Shown: piece after piece, positions 15,552 to 23,882 of the stretch | How the letters are laid out: the number at the start of each line of letters is the position of its first letter | Position numbering within the stretch: the stretch's first letter is position 1 | Assembly (NCBI GenBank): GCA_002862135.1 | Contig: PKCI01000038.1 | Span: forward strand, 1 to 64,000 | DNA: 64,000 nucleotides | Direction of reading: 5' to 3' | Source: Verrucomicrobiota bacterium | GTDB lineage: Bacteria; Verrucomicrobiota; Verrucomicrobiia; Verrucomicrobiales; DEV007 | Notes under the pieces: model-generated | What the model was told of the DNA's origin: nothing | Seen by the model: the letters and a program-made list of their open reading frames with translations, nothing else | The model's database searches: none | Position numbers and translations under genes: made by a program

Positions 15552-16793
15552 ATGCGTCAGGGAATTGATACCGTTGAGATCTCGAGGATAGAGAAACTAT
15601 TAAGTGATCTCGACGAGGAAGGGCTTCGCCGGTTCTTTTCTGAATACGAACTTTCAGAAGCCGGCAACGGGAAAGGGCGAGCTCAGCGCCTCGCGGCAAG
15701 ATTTGCGGCCAAGGAAGCCTGCTGCAAATTGTTTCCGAAGGAGATTTGTTTCGGGAAAATCGAGCCGGTCGATTTTGCTGTTGAGCGAAGTGGTTATGGC
15801 GATCCGAAAGTTATCCCGAGCGAAGTAGCGCGTGCGGTCATGAATCATCATCGAGTAGGAGATATCCAGCTTTCGATGACTCACACAGATATAAGTGCGA
15901 CTGCAATTGCTTCGGCTGTTCCTGCCCCGATTTTAGTCCCATGGTATGGGAGGTTAGCTTACCGGATAATTCCACTTCGTCGCTCTGTGGTGATGCACAA
16001 TTTGAAGCTCGTATTTGGAAAGACGCTTACGCCAGATCAGATCGAAGATATGGCCAAGGCGTTTTATGCTCATCACTTAAAGAGCCTTGGTGAGGTGATG
16101 AAACTTCCGTTCCTAACAGAGAAACAAAAGTCGCAGTTGGTGGAGGTGCGAGGCGGCGAGAACTTGACCAGTGCTCTCGAGGAGGGTAACGGGGTTCTCT
16201 TGCTTACGGGGCATTTCGGGAACTGGGAGCTTTCCACAGTCGTGGGATTGAAACAGTTCAGCGAGTTCTCCGGGCGCTTTCACTTCATTCGTCGACCATT
16301 GAAACCGAAGTGGGTGAATAACTGGGTTATGGGACGCTTTCGGAAAGCTGGCTTCGGAACGCTGGAAAAGGAGGGGTCACTTGATGAAATCCTCGATCTC
16401 CTGGACCAGAACCACATCGTCGTCTCGGTCTTTGATCAGTATACAATCTTAAAATACGGTGTTGTCTCTCAGTTTTTCGGCAGGGCTGCGAGAACGTTCA
16501 AGAGTCTGGCGATGTTGGCTCAATGCACAAATGCGGTTGTGGTTCCTGCCTCCAGCTGGCGCGAACCTAACGGCACCCATGTAGTGCAGTTTGAACCGCG
16601 TATAGAGGTCGCAAAGAAAGGGCGAAGTCGCGACAATGTTTTGACCAACACTCGACGATTTAACGAAGCGTTGGAGAGAATTATTTTGCGGCATCCTGAG
16701 CAGTGGATCTGGATGCACAAGCGTTGGAAGAACGAAGGAGACGACCTGACTGTCGACAGGAAGCGGGCAACACGGGATTCCTCAGCTGCCTGA
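15552..16793 (+). CDS. fusion of holo-ACP synthase (AcpS) and LpxL/HtrB-like acyltransferase
   Basis: 413 residues with two joined domains and no stop between them. Residues 1-123 form a complete AcpS: 'GIDTVEISRIE' with metal-binding Asp6, 'RFAAKEACCK' with Glu55, and 'LSMTHT' near the end. Residues about 124-400 are a lipid A acyltransferase-type domain: 'HNLKLVFGKTLTPDQIEDMA', the catalytic HX4E 'HFGNWE' (His221, Glu226), 'DQYTILKYGVVSQFFGR' and the closing 'RHPEQWIWMHKRWK'. The usual N-terminal membrane helix of LpxL is replaced by the AcpS domain. The protein could activate the dedicated ACP and then transfer the finished acyl chain from it to a lipid acceptor. The bifunctional role is inference; both domains are clear. 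Confidence 0.9.
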   Translation: MRQGIDTVEISRIEKLLSDLDEEGLRRFFSEYELSEAGNGKGRAQRLAARFAAKEACCKLFPKEICFGKIEPVDFAVERSGYGDPKVIPSEVARAVMNHHRVGDIQLSMTHTDISATAIASAVPAPILVPWYGRLAYRIIPLRRSVVMHNLKLVFGKTLTPDQIEDMAKAFYAHHLKSLGEVMKLPFLTEKQKSQLVEVRGGENLTSALEEGNGVLLLTGHFGNWELSTVVGLKQFSEFSGRFHFIRRPLKPKWVNNWVMGRFRKAGFGTLEKEGSLDEILDLLDQNHIVVSVFDQYTILKYGVVSQFFGRAARTFKSLAMLAQCTNAVVVPASSWREPNGTHVVQFEPRIEVAKKGRSRDNVLTNTRRFNEALERIILRHPEQWIWMHKRWKNEGDDLTVDRKRATRDSSAA

Positions 16794-17480
16794 TCAGCGT
16801 TCGACTATCTGCTGAGACTGGCGTGTTTTGACAATGGACCCGGACTTTAACACGCCCTGCCAGCTGGTGCATGGGTAGACGATGGAATCACGCCCAAGGA
16901 TTGATCCGGGGCTCAGGACGCTGTTGCAACCAACCTCGGTGTGGTCGCCGACAATAGCGCCGAATTTTCGAAGCCCGGTATTGATTAAGCCACCTTCGCC
17001 GTCGCGGACGACGACATTGTTCCGGTCGAGACGGACGTTGGAACAGATCACACCGGCGCCGAAGTGGGCTTTGTGACCCAGGATGGAGTCACCCACATAG
17101 TTGAAGTGGGGGACCTCGCAATGATTGAAAAGAAGACAGTTTTTAAACTCGCAGGAATTGCCGAGCACGCAGTCGTCGCCGGCGATGACGTTGGCACGGA
17201 TGTAGGCTCCGCTGCGGACGGTGCACCCTGAACCGATCCAGGCGGGGCCTTTGATGACCGCGTTGGCCTCGACCGTTGCGTCGGGTGCGATATAGACCCG
17301 ATCACCGAGGACGGCGCGTTCGTGAACGGTGCCTTGGATAAGGTCACCTTCGACGGAATCGAGAAGCTGCTCGAGGTAGCTGCCAATCCTGCCCAGTGCC
17401 GACCAGACAGGCTCGTCTTCAGAAAAGATCGACGCGTGGTCGGTCTGGCTGAAATCGAGGTAGTCAGTTGATGTTAACAT
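16794..17480 (-). CDS. left-handed beta-helix (LbH) protein, sugar nucleotidyltransferase-like C-terminal domain
   Basis: 228 residues from ATG 17480; a second ATG 60 bases upstream is possible but only adds a proline/alanine-rich lead. After a short N-terminal region ('YLDFSQTDHASIF') come many hexapeptide repeats ('LGDRVYIAPDATVEANAVIK', 'HFNYVGDSILGHKAHFGAGV', 'VGDHTEVGCNSVLSPGSILG'). This resembles the C-terminal half of GlmU-type UDP-GlcNAc pyrophosphorylases without any nucleotidyltransferase domain. Acyltransferase activity is possible, since 'GHKAHFGAG' resembles the acetyltransferase active-site His turn. It is last in the fmt-pyrH-frr gene row and its stop abuts that of the AcpS-LpxL gene head-on. 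Confidence 0.75.
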   Translation of the reverse strand: MLTSTDYLDFSQTDHASIFSEDEPVWSALGRIGSYLEQLLDSVEGDLIQGTVHERAVLGDRVYIAPDATVEANAVIKGPAWIGSGCTVRSGAYIRANVIAGDDCVLGNSCEFKNCLLFNHCEVPHFNYVGDSILGHKAHFGAGVICSNVRLDRNNVVVRDGEGGLINTGLRKFGAIVGDHTEVGCNSVLSPGSILGRDSIVYPCTSWQGVLKSGSIVKTRQSQQIVER

Positions 17481-17564
17481 GATTGCCGCTGGCTTCGGAA
17501 CTTCGGCAAGTTCCGCTACGGGATTCTGCGGAGGCTCCACGGGAAAAAGAAAAAGAGGTGAGTT

Positions 17565-18131
17565 TTACACGGTCATCACGTCTTCCTCCTTCGCGGCAAG
17601 GTGCTCGTCGATAGATTTGACATGCTTATCGGTGAGGTCCTGAACTTCCTTCTCCATGTCATGGAAAGAGTCTTCAGTAATGGAGCTGTCCTTGAGGGCG
17701 GTCTTAAGTTTATCCATGCCGTCCTTTCGGGAGGAGCGGATCCTGACGCGACCTTGCTCGGCCATGTCCTTAATGATCTTAACGAGATCTTTGCGGCGCT
17801 CTTCGGAGAGTTCAGGGATAGGCAGGCGGATGAGGCGCCCATCGGCTGCCGGATTGATGCCGAGCTTGGATTCGCGGAGAGCCCGCTCGACGTCGGCCAT
17901 GATGGACGGATCGTGAGGCTGGACGGTGAGAAGTCGTGGCTCGGGTGTGGACACGAGGGCAAGCTGCTTGATCGGCATACTGGATCCGTAGGCCTCGACG
18001 TGGACGTTGATATTGTCGAGCAGGGCGGGACTTGCCTTGCCGGTGCGGATGCTCGACATTTCAGACGACACGAAGTCGGCTGCTTTCTGCATTGCTTCAT
18101 CTAGTTCGAGGAGGAAAGTTTCGGTATCCAT
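17565..18131 (-). CDS. frr: ribosome recycling factor
   Basis: 188 residues starting at the ATG at 18129-18131; longer in-frame extensions upstream are non-conserved. Hallmarks are 'SSIRTGKASPALLDNI', 'LALVSTPEPRLLTVQPHD', 'NPAADGRLIRLPIPELSEER' and 'GRVRIRSSRKD'. It splits post-termination ribosomes together with EF-G. pyrH lies immediately upstream, the nearly universal partner. Confidence 0.97.
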   Translation of the reverse strand: MDTETFLLELDEAMQKAADFVSSEMSSIRTGKASPALLDNINVHVEAYGSSMPIKQLALVSTPEPRLLTVQPHDPSIMADVERALRESKLGINPAADGRLIRLPIPELSEERRKDLVKIIKDMAEQGRVRIRSSRKDGMDKLKTALKDSSITEDSFHDMEKEVQDLTDKHVKSIDEHLAAKEEDVMTV

Positions 18132-18225
18132 AGGTCTCAGGTGAGTGGCGAAGACAATCTTAAAGGGAGATTGCGGTGAAATCAACCGGACCGAAGGAAA
18201 GAGCCGGGTTGGTCTCAAGAGTCAT

Positions 18226-18942
18226 TCAGCCGCTGACAATGGTGCCGATTTCTTCACCGCTGAGCGCGCGGCGAATGTTGTCACCCTCGTTCATATTGAA
18301 GACAACGATGGGTATGTTGTTGTCCTGGCAAAGTGTAAAAGCGGTGCCGTCCATGACCTTGAGGTTGCGCGACAGGGCCTCGTTGTAGGTGATGGTTTCA
18401 AAGCGTGCGGCATCATCATGCTGGCGCGGATCCTTGTTGTAGACTCCGTCGACGTTGGTCGCTTTGAAAATGATGTCTGCTCCGATCTCACTGGCGCGAA
18501 GGGCAGCGGTGGTATCAGTGGTGAAAAAGGGGTTTCCGGTTCCACCACCGAGAATGAGCACGCGACCTTTCTCAAGGTGGCGAATCGCGAGGCGGCGAAT
18601 GAAGGGCTCGGCCACGTTCTTCATTTCGATCGCAGTCTGGACGCGAGAGGGGACTCCTACTGCTTCCAGCATGCTCTGGACAGCGAGGGCATTCATGACG
18701 GTGGCCAGCATGCCCACATAGTCGGCCGTGGCGCGATCCATGCCACGTCCTGCCGCCGCGGCGCCGCGCCAGAAGTTTCCACCGCCCACGACGATGGCAA
18801 TTTCCATGCCGGTCTGGTGAGCGGCTTTGATCTGGTTAGCAATGCCTTCGACGATCTCAGGTGAGATGTTGTCCTGGCTGCCCGATTCCCGGAGGGCTTC
18901 TCCGCTGAGCTTGAGGATGACGCGCTTGAATTCTCTCGACAT
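18226..18942 (-). CDS. pyrH: UMP kinase
   Basis: 238 residues, amino-acid-kinase fold: '[10 protein letters not shown]', '[11 protein letters not shown]', '[17 protein letters not shown]', '[20 protein letters not shown]' and '[14 protein letters not shown]'. It phosphorylates UMP to UDP for RNA and cell-envelope nucleotide sugars. It is followed by frr, with fmt upstream. Confidence 0.97.
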   Translation of the reverse strand: MSREFKRVILKLSGEALRESGSQDNISPEIVEGIANQIKAAHQTGMEIAIVVGGGNFWRGAAAAGRGMDRATADYVGMLATVMNALAVQSMLEAVGVPSRVQTAIEMKNVAEPFIRRLAIRHLEKGRVLILGGGTGNPFFTTDTTAALRASEIGADIIFKATNVDGVYNKDPRQHDDAARFETITYNEALSRNLKVMDGTAFTLCQDNNIPIVVFNMNEGDNIRRALSGEEIGTIVSG

Positions 18943-19003
18943 AACAGGGCAGGAATAAACTCAGTCATCCTCCACTAACTGAGCCGAATTTCAAAGATCA
19001 ATA

Positions 19004-19957
19004 TCAGCCTGGGCTGAGAATCGTTCCAACCGGGATTTCGACACCGCGAAGCAGGTTGCCGGCACTCATTCGATTGCGACCTTCGAGTTGAAGGTCTCCC
19101 CTGAGAATCAGGCTGTCGTCACCGCAGGAAACGACCAGGTCCTGACCCGATCCGATCACGGTGCCGGGAGGTTCATCAGAGTCCGGCCCGATTTCAACGT
19201 AGGGATAAATCTTCAACTTTCGCCTTTCGCCGCCGAGGTCAACTGTCGCGTAAGTTCCGGGCCAGGGATCGTAGGCACGAATAAGCCGTTCGAGCGTGTC
19301 AGCTGATTGACTCCAGTCGATCTTTCCGTGGTCGCGTTTGAGCTTGCCGGAGTAAGTCACGAGAGATTCTTCCTGAGCTTCGGCGGCGATGGTATCACTT
19401 TCGAGCACCGGCAGCGCCTTTTCGAGCAGGGCGGGACCAATATTGGCAAGTCGATCGTGGAGAATTCCGCCGGTGTCCTCTGCTGCGATCGGTGTGCTTT
19501 CTTTTAGGATCATGTCGCCGGCATCCAGCTCCGAAGCAATATGCATCAGGGTGATACCGGTTTCTTTGTCTCCGTCGCGAATGGCAGCCTGAATCGGCGA
19601 AGCTCCGCGGTGGCGGGGGAGAAGCGAGGCATGCAGATTGATGCACGCTTTCTTTGGCGCTTCAATCACAGCGCGCGGAAGAATCTGTCCGTAAGCTATC
19701 ACGATGGCAATGTCGCAGTCGAGACCGCGGAGTTCTTCGATCGCGCTTTCGTTTTTGCGAAAGGTATCGGGCTGAAAAACGGAAACCCCGGCTTCTTGGG
19801 CCATCACTTTAACAGCGGGCGGTGTCAGAACCTGCTTCCGACCAATCTTTTTATCGGGCTGCGTGTAGACGCCGACCAACTCATGGTCGGCCAGGTCCAG
19901 CATCCAGCGAAGGGAAGGAAGGCCGATTTCTCCGGCACCCATGAGAACGAATCGCAT
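19004..19957 (-). CDS. fmt: methionyl-tRNA formyltransferase
   Basis: 317 residues. N-terminal formyltransferase domain with 'GAGEIGLPSLRWM', the catalytic-site 'INLHASLLPRHRGASPIQ', 'ITLMHIASELDAGDMI', and a C-terminal tRNA-binding domain ('PYVEIGPDSDEPPGTVI'). It formylates initiator Met-tRNA. It leads the minus-strand row fmt-pyrH-frr and diverges from the gene at 20042. The usual partner def is not in the window. Confidence 0.96.
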   Translation of the reverse strand: MRFVLMGAGEIGLPSLRWMLDLADHELVGVYTQPDKKIGRKQVLTPPAVKVMAQEAGVSVFQPDTFRKNESAIEELRGLDCDIAIVIAYGQILPRAVIEAPKKACINLHASLLPRHRGASPIQAAIRDGDKETGITLMHIASELDAGDMILKESTPIAAEDTGGILHDRLANIGPALLEKALPVLESDTIAAEAQEESLVTYSGKLKRDHGKIDWSQSADTLERLIRAYDPWPGTYATVDLGGERRKLKIYPYVEIGPDSDEPPGTVIGSGQDLVVSCGDDSLILRGDLQLEGRNRMSAGNLLRGVEIPVGTILSPG

Positions 19958-20041
19958 ATAGGGTAATCACCGCTGAAAGAGCACGGCGTCAAAAGAAATG
20001 TGAGGATATGACGTGGCTTGCATTTGAGCGTTGAAGGTTAT

Positions 20042-21034
20042 ATGGCTTTGCTTCATTCCTTCCCCGATACCATGAGACGTTTCTTTTTGACTGTTTTGAT
20101 TCTCGGCGGCCTTGGCGCTGCCGGCTATTTTTTTTGGGAGCCCTACATCCAGCCGATGCTGGAAGGCGACAAACCCAGTTTGAATGATAATTCTGCTATC
20201 GGAACGGGTGAGGAGACGAAGGAGCCCGCTTCCTCGACGTCAAAGACGCCCTCCGCCACGCCGAAAACTTCCGGGAGCGCTACGACAACTTCAGCGAAAT
20301 CAAAGGCCCCGTCAGCAAAGCCGAAGTCTGAAATTGACATGCTCCTGGAAAAGCGCTACCCGATGCCGGAGATTAAGCCTCTCATGGAAATCGTGAACAA
20401 CTGGGCCAACGTGCCGGTGAATGCTTTTCCTCCCCAGGTTTTCTGCGCTGAGCCGGTATCATTCGAACTGGTCGTGAACGGTCAGGTTCTTGGGTCTTCA
20501 AACGTAGCTCCGGGAACCCCATTAAAGCCGGTCGGACTGGTCGGTGATCAACTTCAGATCGCCAACGTCAGCAATCCGAATCAGAGCAAGCAGGTCCAGG
20601 TCGACAAAACCGATTTCAAGCAACGTATTACTAAGCGCTACGACGACTTCGTGCAGATGAAGACTTCGCAGGTTGAGGAAATGCGGGCAAGGGTGAAGAA
20701 AGTTGTTGAGAATGATCCCGCCAAGCTTGCGCTTCTGAAAGGCGAGAAACCTCCGGCGGTTGCCGCCTCATTTGCTAACGATCCACGATTTGGGCCGGTT
20801 AAGCAGAGTCTCCTCAACGGAGATGTTGCAAGTGTGAAACCGGAAGAGGCCCAGTCATTTGCTTGGAATGGATCGGAGACGGTGGGTGGTGCCTATCCCG
20901 GTACTTATGATACCGTGACGGTTGCTTTCATGGTTGAGACGATTTTTGGCCGTTTCCCAGTCGAATACAAAGCTCTGCTCAAGGGAAACCGGGTCGTTGG
21001 CTGGATTGATCCAATTACCGAAGACCGCGTCTGA
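20042..21034 (+). CDS. hypothetical single-span membrane-anchored protein
   Basis: About 330 residues. The ATG at 20042 has GAAGG upstream; the ATG at 20072 is an alternative starting directly at the hydrophobic helix 'FFLTVLILGGLGAAGYFFW'. After the helix comes a Ser/Thr/Pro/Lys/Ala-rich linker (about 50 residues) and a soluble domain of about 220 residues that I do not recognise ('YPMPEIKPLMEIVNNWANVP', 'RFPVEYKALLKGNRVVGWI'). The topology suggests a periplasmic domain on a flexible stalk. Its stop overlaps the next start by one base (TGATG), so it is co-translated with the exported esterase. Confidence 0.75.
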   Translation: MALLHSFPDTMRRFFLTVLILGGLGAAGYFFWEPYIQPMLEGDKPSLNDNSAIGTGEETKEPASSTSKTPSATPKTSGSATTTSAKSKAPSAKPKSEIDMLLEKRYPMPEIKPLMEIVNNWANVPVNAFPPQVFCAEPVSFELVVNGQVLGSSNVAPGTPLKPVGLVGDQLQIANVSNPNQSKQVQVDKTDFKQRITKRYDDFVQMKTSQVEEMRARVKKVVENDPAKLALLKGEKPPAVAASFANDPRFGPVKQSLLNGDVASVKPEEAQSFAWNGSETVGGAYPGTYDTVTVAFMVETIFGRFPVEYKALLKGNRVVGWIDPITEDRV

Positions 21035-23016
21035 TGAAATTCCGCCCGGCCACCCTTGCTCTCCTGATGGTGGCTTCGGGCATCACCTGTCTCGGACAAG
21101 ATGAAGCCGCGCTGCCGGAAATCCTTCCGCTTGACCGTCGCATCCCGCCGCTGGGAGGTGTTGAGCTTGGTGCCGCTCTTGAGGCAGAATTGAAGGAGCG
21201 GGCCGGGAAGCTTGGTGAACGAATCTGGGAGATTGATTTCAAGAGTCACATCGCCGATGCCGGCGTGCTGGTGAAGGCGGTTGAGTTTGCCCTGAAACAC
21301 GGAGAGTTTTATTCGGAAAAAGAGATTCCTGTCGCCACGGAGATGCTCGATCTCGCGGAGGCTCGCGTCGCTGCGCTGGATGCCGGAGAGGAACTGACCT
21401 GGCTGTCGGAGCGCGGAAACATCGTCAGGGGTTACCGATCCTCGATCGATGATTCCTATCAGCCCTACGGTCTGTTCGTGCCCGAGAATCTCGACCTGTC
21501 GAAGCCAGTGCCTTTGCTGGTCTGGTTGCATGGACGAGGTGACAAGATTACCGACCTCCACTTTCTCAAACGTTGCCTAACAAAGAGCCAGGCTTTCGGA
21601 GGATTTGTTGAGGACCAGCATGATGCCATCATTCTCTACCCCTTCGGCCGCCAGTGCGTTGGTTGGAAACATGCCGGGGAGATTGATGTCTTCAAAGCTA
21701 TCGATTCCGTGAAGAACGACTATCCGATCGATGAGGATTGCATTGCCCTGGCAGGATTTTCAATGGGAGGAGCCGGGGCCTGGCATATTGGGGCTCACTA
21801 CCGTGATCGTTTCTGCGCCGTTCATGCCGGAGCCGGATTTGCCGAAACGAAGGAATACCAGAAACTCCAACCGGAAGATTATCCGCCGGAGATTGAGCAA
21901 ACCCTTTGGCAGGTCTACGACACGCCATTCTATGTCCACAACTTCCTCAATGGCCCGGTGCTTGCCTACTCAGGAGGAGAGGACAAGCAGAAGCAAGCGG
22001 CAGACCTGATGGAGAGAGAGCTGAAAAGAGTTGGCTATGACCTGCATCACGTTGTTGGGGAAGGAATAGGCCACAAATACAACCAGGAGTCGGTCGATGA
22101 AATCTGGGCCTGGTTGCGAGAAGCCTGGGAGCGCGGTCGCAATCCTCGTCCTTCCCGGGTGATTTGGGAGACGCCAACACTTCGTTATTCCGGCTATTCC
22201 TGGCTGCAGATCCTCGGCCTCGAACAGCATTGGGACGGGGCGCTTGTGGAAGGGCGATGGGACAAGGACGAAAAGGTCATCGAGCTCGATCTCGAAAAGG
22301 TCACGGCGATTGCGGTGAAAGGCGCTGAGTCGGAAAGTTTGTCCGGTTATCAACTCAAGCTTGGTGAGCAGACGATTGATGTGACGGATCCGGGATTTGC
22401 AGTTGAAGGTGTCAGCCTGATTCGGAAAGACGGCACGTGGGAACTGGGAGAACCCGTTGAGAAGAGAAAATGCCCTGGATTGCAGGGGCCTATCGACGAT
22501 GCCTTCATGAGCCGTTTCGTGGTCGTCCCGCCGACGAGGGATCCGTCGAACGCCAAGCTGGCTCGCTGGGTGGATTTTGAACTCGATCATTTTCGGGATC
22601 GTTGGTCGTCTCTTTTGCGTGGTGAATTGATCGTCCGACGGGCCAGTTCGCTGGATTCGAAAGACGTTGCAGAGTCCAACCTGATCCTCTGGGGAGATCC
22701 TGATTCAAATCCGGTAATCGCAGAAATGGTGGAAGGGCTGCCGGTGGAGTGGGGAGACGGCGAATTCACTTTCAGGGGCAAGACATATGCTGCTGGAGAG
22801 TTTGTTCCGGCTTTCATCTTTCCGAATCCACTGAATCCAGAACGCTATGTTGTCATTAACAGTGGTCTGACGTTTCGCGAAGGGCATGATCGGACCAATT
22901 CACTTCAAAATCCGAAGTTGGGCGATTGGGTTGTCATTGGGCTCGATGAAGATCCAAACGATCTGGCTCCCGGGCGCATCGAGGCATCGGGGTTCTTTGA
23001 TGAAGAGTGGCAGTAA
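21034..23016 (+). CDS. exported alpha/beta hydrolase (prolyl-oligopeptidase/PHB-depolymerase-like esterase)
   Basis: 660 residues with signal peptide ('ATLALLMVASGITCLGQ'). Residues about 140-370 are an alpha/beta hydrolase: 'LLVWLHGRGD' oxyanion strand, nucleophile Ser243 in 'LAGFSMGGAGAW', the likely acid in 'LAYSGGEDKQ' and the His in 'GEGIGHKYNQE'. The C-terminal 290 residues are a separate domain that contains 'LILWGDPDSNPVIAEM' and 'GKTYAAGEFVPAFIFPNPLN', as in predicted PVC peptidases/esterases. It probably hydrolyses an ester or peptide in the periplasm; the substrate is unknown. It is followed after 3 bases by a carboxypeptidase-like gene. Confidence 0.82.
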   Translation: MKFRPATLALLMVASGITCLGQDEAALPEILPLDRRIPPLGGVELGAALEAELKERAGKLGERIWEIDFKSHIADAGVLVKAVEFALKHGEFYSEKEIPVATEMLDLAEARVAALDAGEELTWLSERGNIVRGYRSSIDDSYQPYGLFVPENLDLSKPVPLLVWLHGRGDKITDLHFLKRCLTKSQAFGGFVEDQHDAIILYPFGRQCVGWKHAGEIDVFKAIDSVKNDYPIDEDCIALAGFSMGGAGAWHIGAHYRDRFCAVHAGAGFAETKEYQKLQPEDYPPEIEQTLWQVYDTPFYVHNFLNGPVLAYSGGEDKQKQAADLMERELKRVGYDLHHVVGEGIGHKYNQESVDEIWAWLREAWERGRNPRPSRVIWETPTLRYSGYSWLQILGLEQHWDGALVEGRWDKDEKVIELDLEKVTAIAVKGAESESLSGYQLKLGEQTIDVTDPGFAVEGVSLIRKDGTWELGEPVEKRKCPGLQGPIDDAFMSRFVVVPPTRDPSNAKLARWVDFELDHFRDRWSSLLRGELIVRRASSLDSKDVAESNLILWGDPDSNPVIAEMVEGLPVEWGDGEFTFRGKTYAAGEFVPAFIFPNPLNPERYVVINSGLTFREGHDRTNSLQNPKLGDWVVIGLDEDPNDLAPGRIEASGFFDEEWQ

Positions 23017-23019
23017 CTG

Positions 23020-23784
23020 ATGGCTAAACTGGGACATTCCGGTCATGACTATGGTCAACTCGAGGCGCGCTGGAAGGACCTCGCTAAACGTGTTGGCTGG
23101 AAATTGACCATCTTTTCTGAGGAGAGCGGATATTCTGTGCTCGCCCTTGAGAATGCCGCGGCTGTCGAAAAGGTAGTCGGTGGATCTTACCTGTCTGCCG
23201 GGGTTCACGGAGATGAATGTGCACCTGTATGGGGGCTGCTCGACTGGGCCGAGGAGAAGTTATCGAAACTTGACGATAAGCCCGTCGTGATCTTTCCGTG
23301 CCTCAATCCCTACGGATTGATTGAGAATACGAGACGGGATGGAAACGGCATCGACCTGAATCGTCACTTCCAGGATCCAAATATTCCACTGATCGCGGCC
23401 TGGCAGGGATTTCTCGAAGAGCGTTGCTTTGATATCGCCGTTAACCTGCACGAGGACTTTGATGCGGGTGGTATTTACCTTTACGAGCTGGCCAGGAGTG
23501 AGAGCCCCGGCCACCGTCTTTTGGCAGCATGTGAGGATCTGATTTCCCGTGAAACTGCGGCCGTGGTAGACGGATCTGAATTCGCGAACGGCTTGCTGCG
23601 CCGAAAGGCCAGCGAAGAGGAGATGCGCCGAGTGGTCGATCAAGATCTCGATGGTTGGCCCGAAGCGATTTATCTTTATCTCGAGCGCGCCAAGGATTCG
23701 TTCACCTTTGAAACTCCCAGCGAAATGGATCTCGATAAACGCATCGCCACTCACCGGAGATTTCTCGAGGCGGTGATTGGCTGA
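23020..23784 (+). CDS. M14-type zinc carboxypeptidase / AstE-like deacylase
   Basis: 254 residues without signal peptide. Zinc ligands are His63 and Glu66 in 'GVHGDECA' and His144 in 'AVNLHEDFD'; Asn114-Arg115 in 'IDLNRHF' would hold the substrate carboxylate, and Glu231 in 'FETPSE' fits the general base. This is the M14 family in the short form typical of succinylglutamate desuccinylase/aspartoacylase-like enzymes and cytoplasmic carboxypeptidases. Located 3 bases after an exported hydrolase, it may finish degradation of an imported peptide or N-acyl amino acid. Confidence 0.85.
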   Translation: MAKLGHSGHDYGQLEARWKDLAKRVGWKLTIFSEESGYSVLALENAAAVEKVVGGSYLSAGVHGDECAPVWGLLDWAEEKLSKLDDKPVVIFPCLNPYGLIENTRRDGNGIDLNRHFQDPNIPLIAAWQGFLEERCFDIAVNLHEDFDAGGIYLYELARSESPGHRLLAACEDLISRETAAVVDGSEFANGLLRRKASEEEMRRVVDQDLDGWPEAIYLYLERAKDSFTFETPSEMDLDKRIATHRRFLEAVIG

Positions 23785-23882
23785 TTTCGGTTCAGGGGCA
23801 CCAAGCTGCAGCGTCGTTGCCGGTTGTTTCCGTCGGAATGACGTGATTGACCGAAATCTCAATCGCTGGTTCGATCGGCGGA

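Noticed and set aside
10589-16793. Aryl polyene or ladderane pigment cluster
   Set aside because: Ketosynthase pair, ACP, dehydratase and LpxL-like gene also occur there, but the ammonia lyase, AMP ligase, thioesterase, glycosyltransferase and exporter typical of aryl polyene loci are absent here. Kept as an alternative in the finding.
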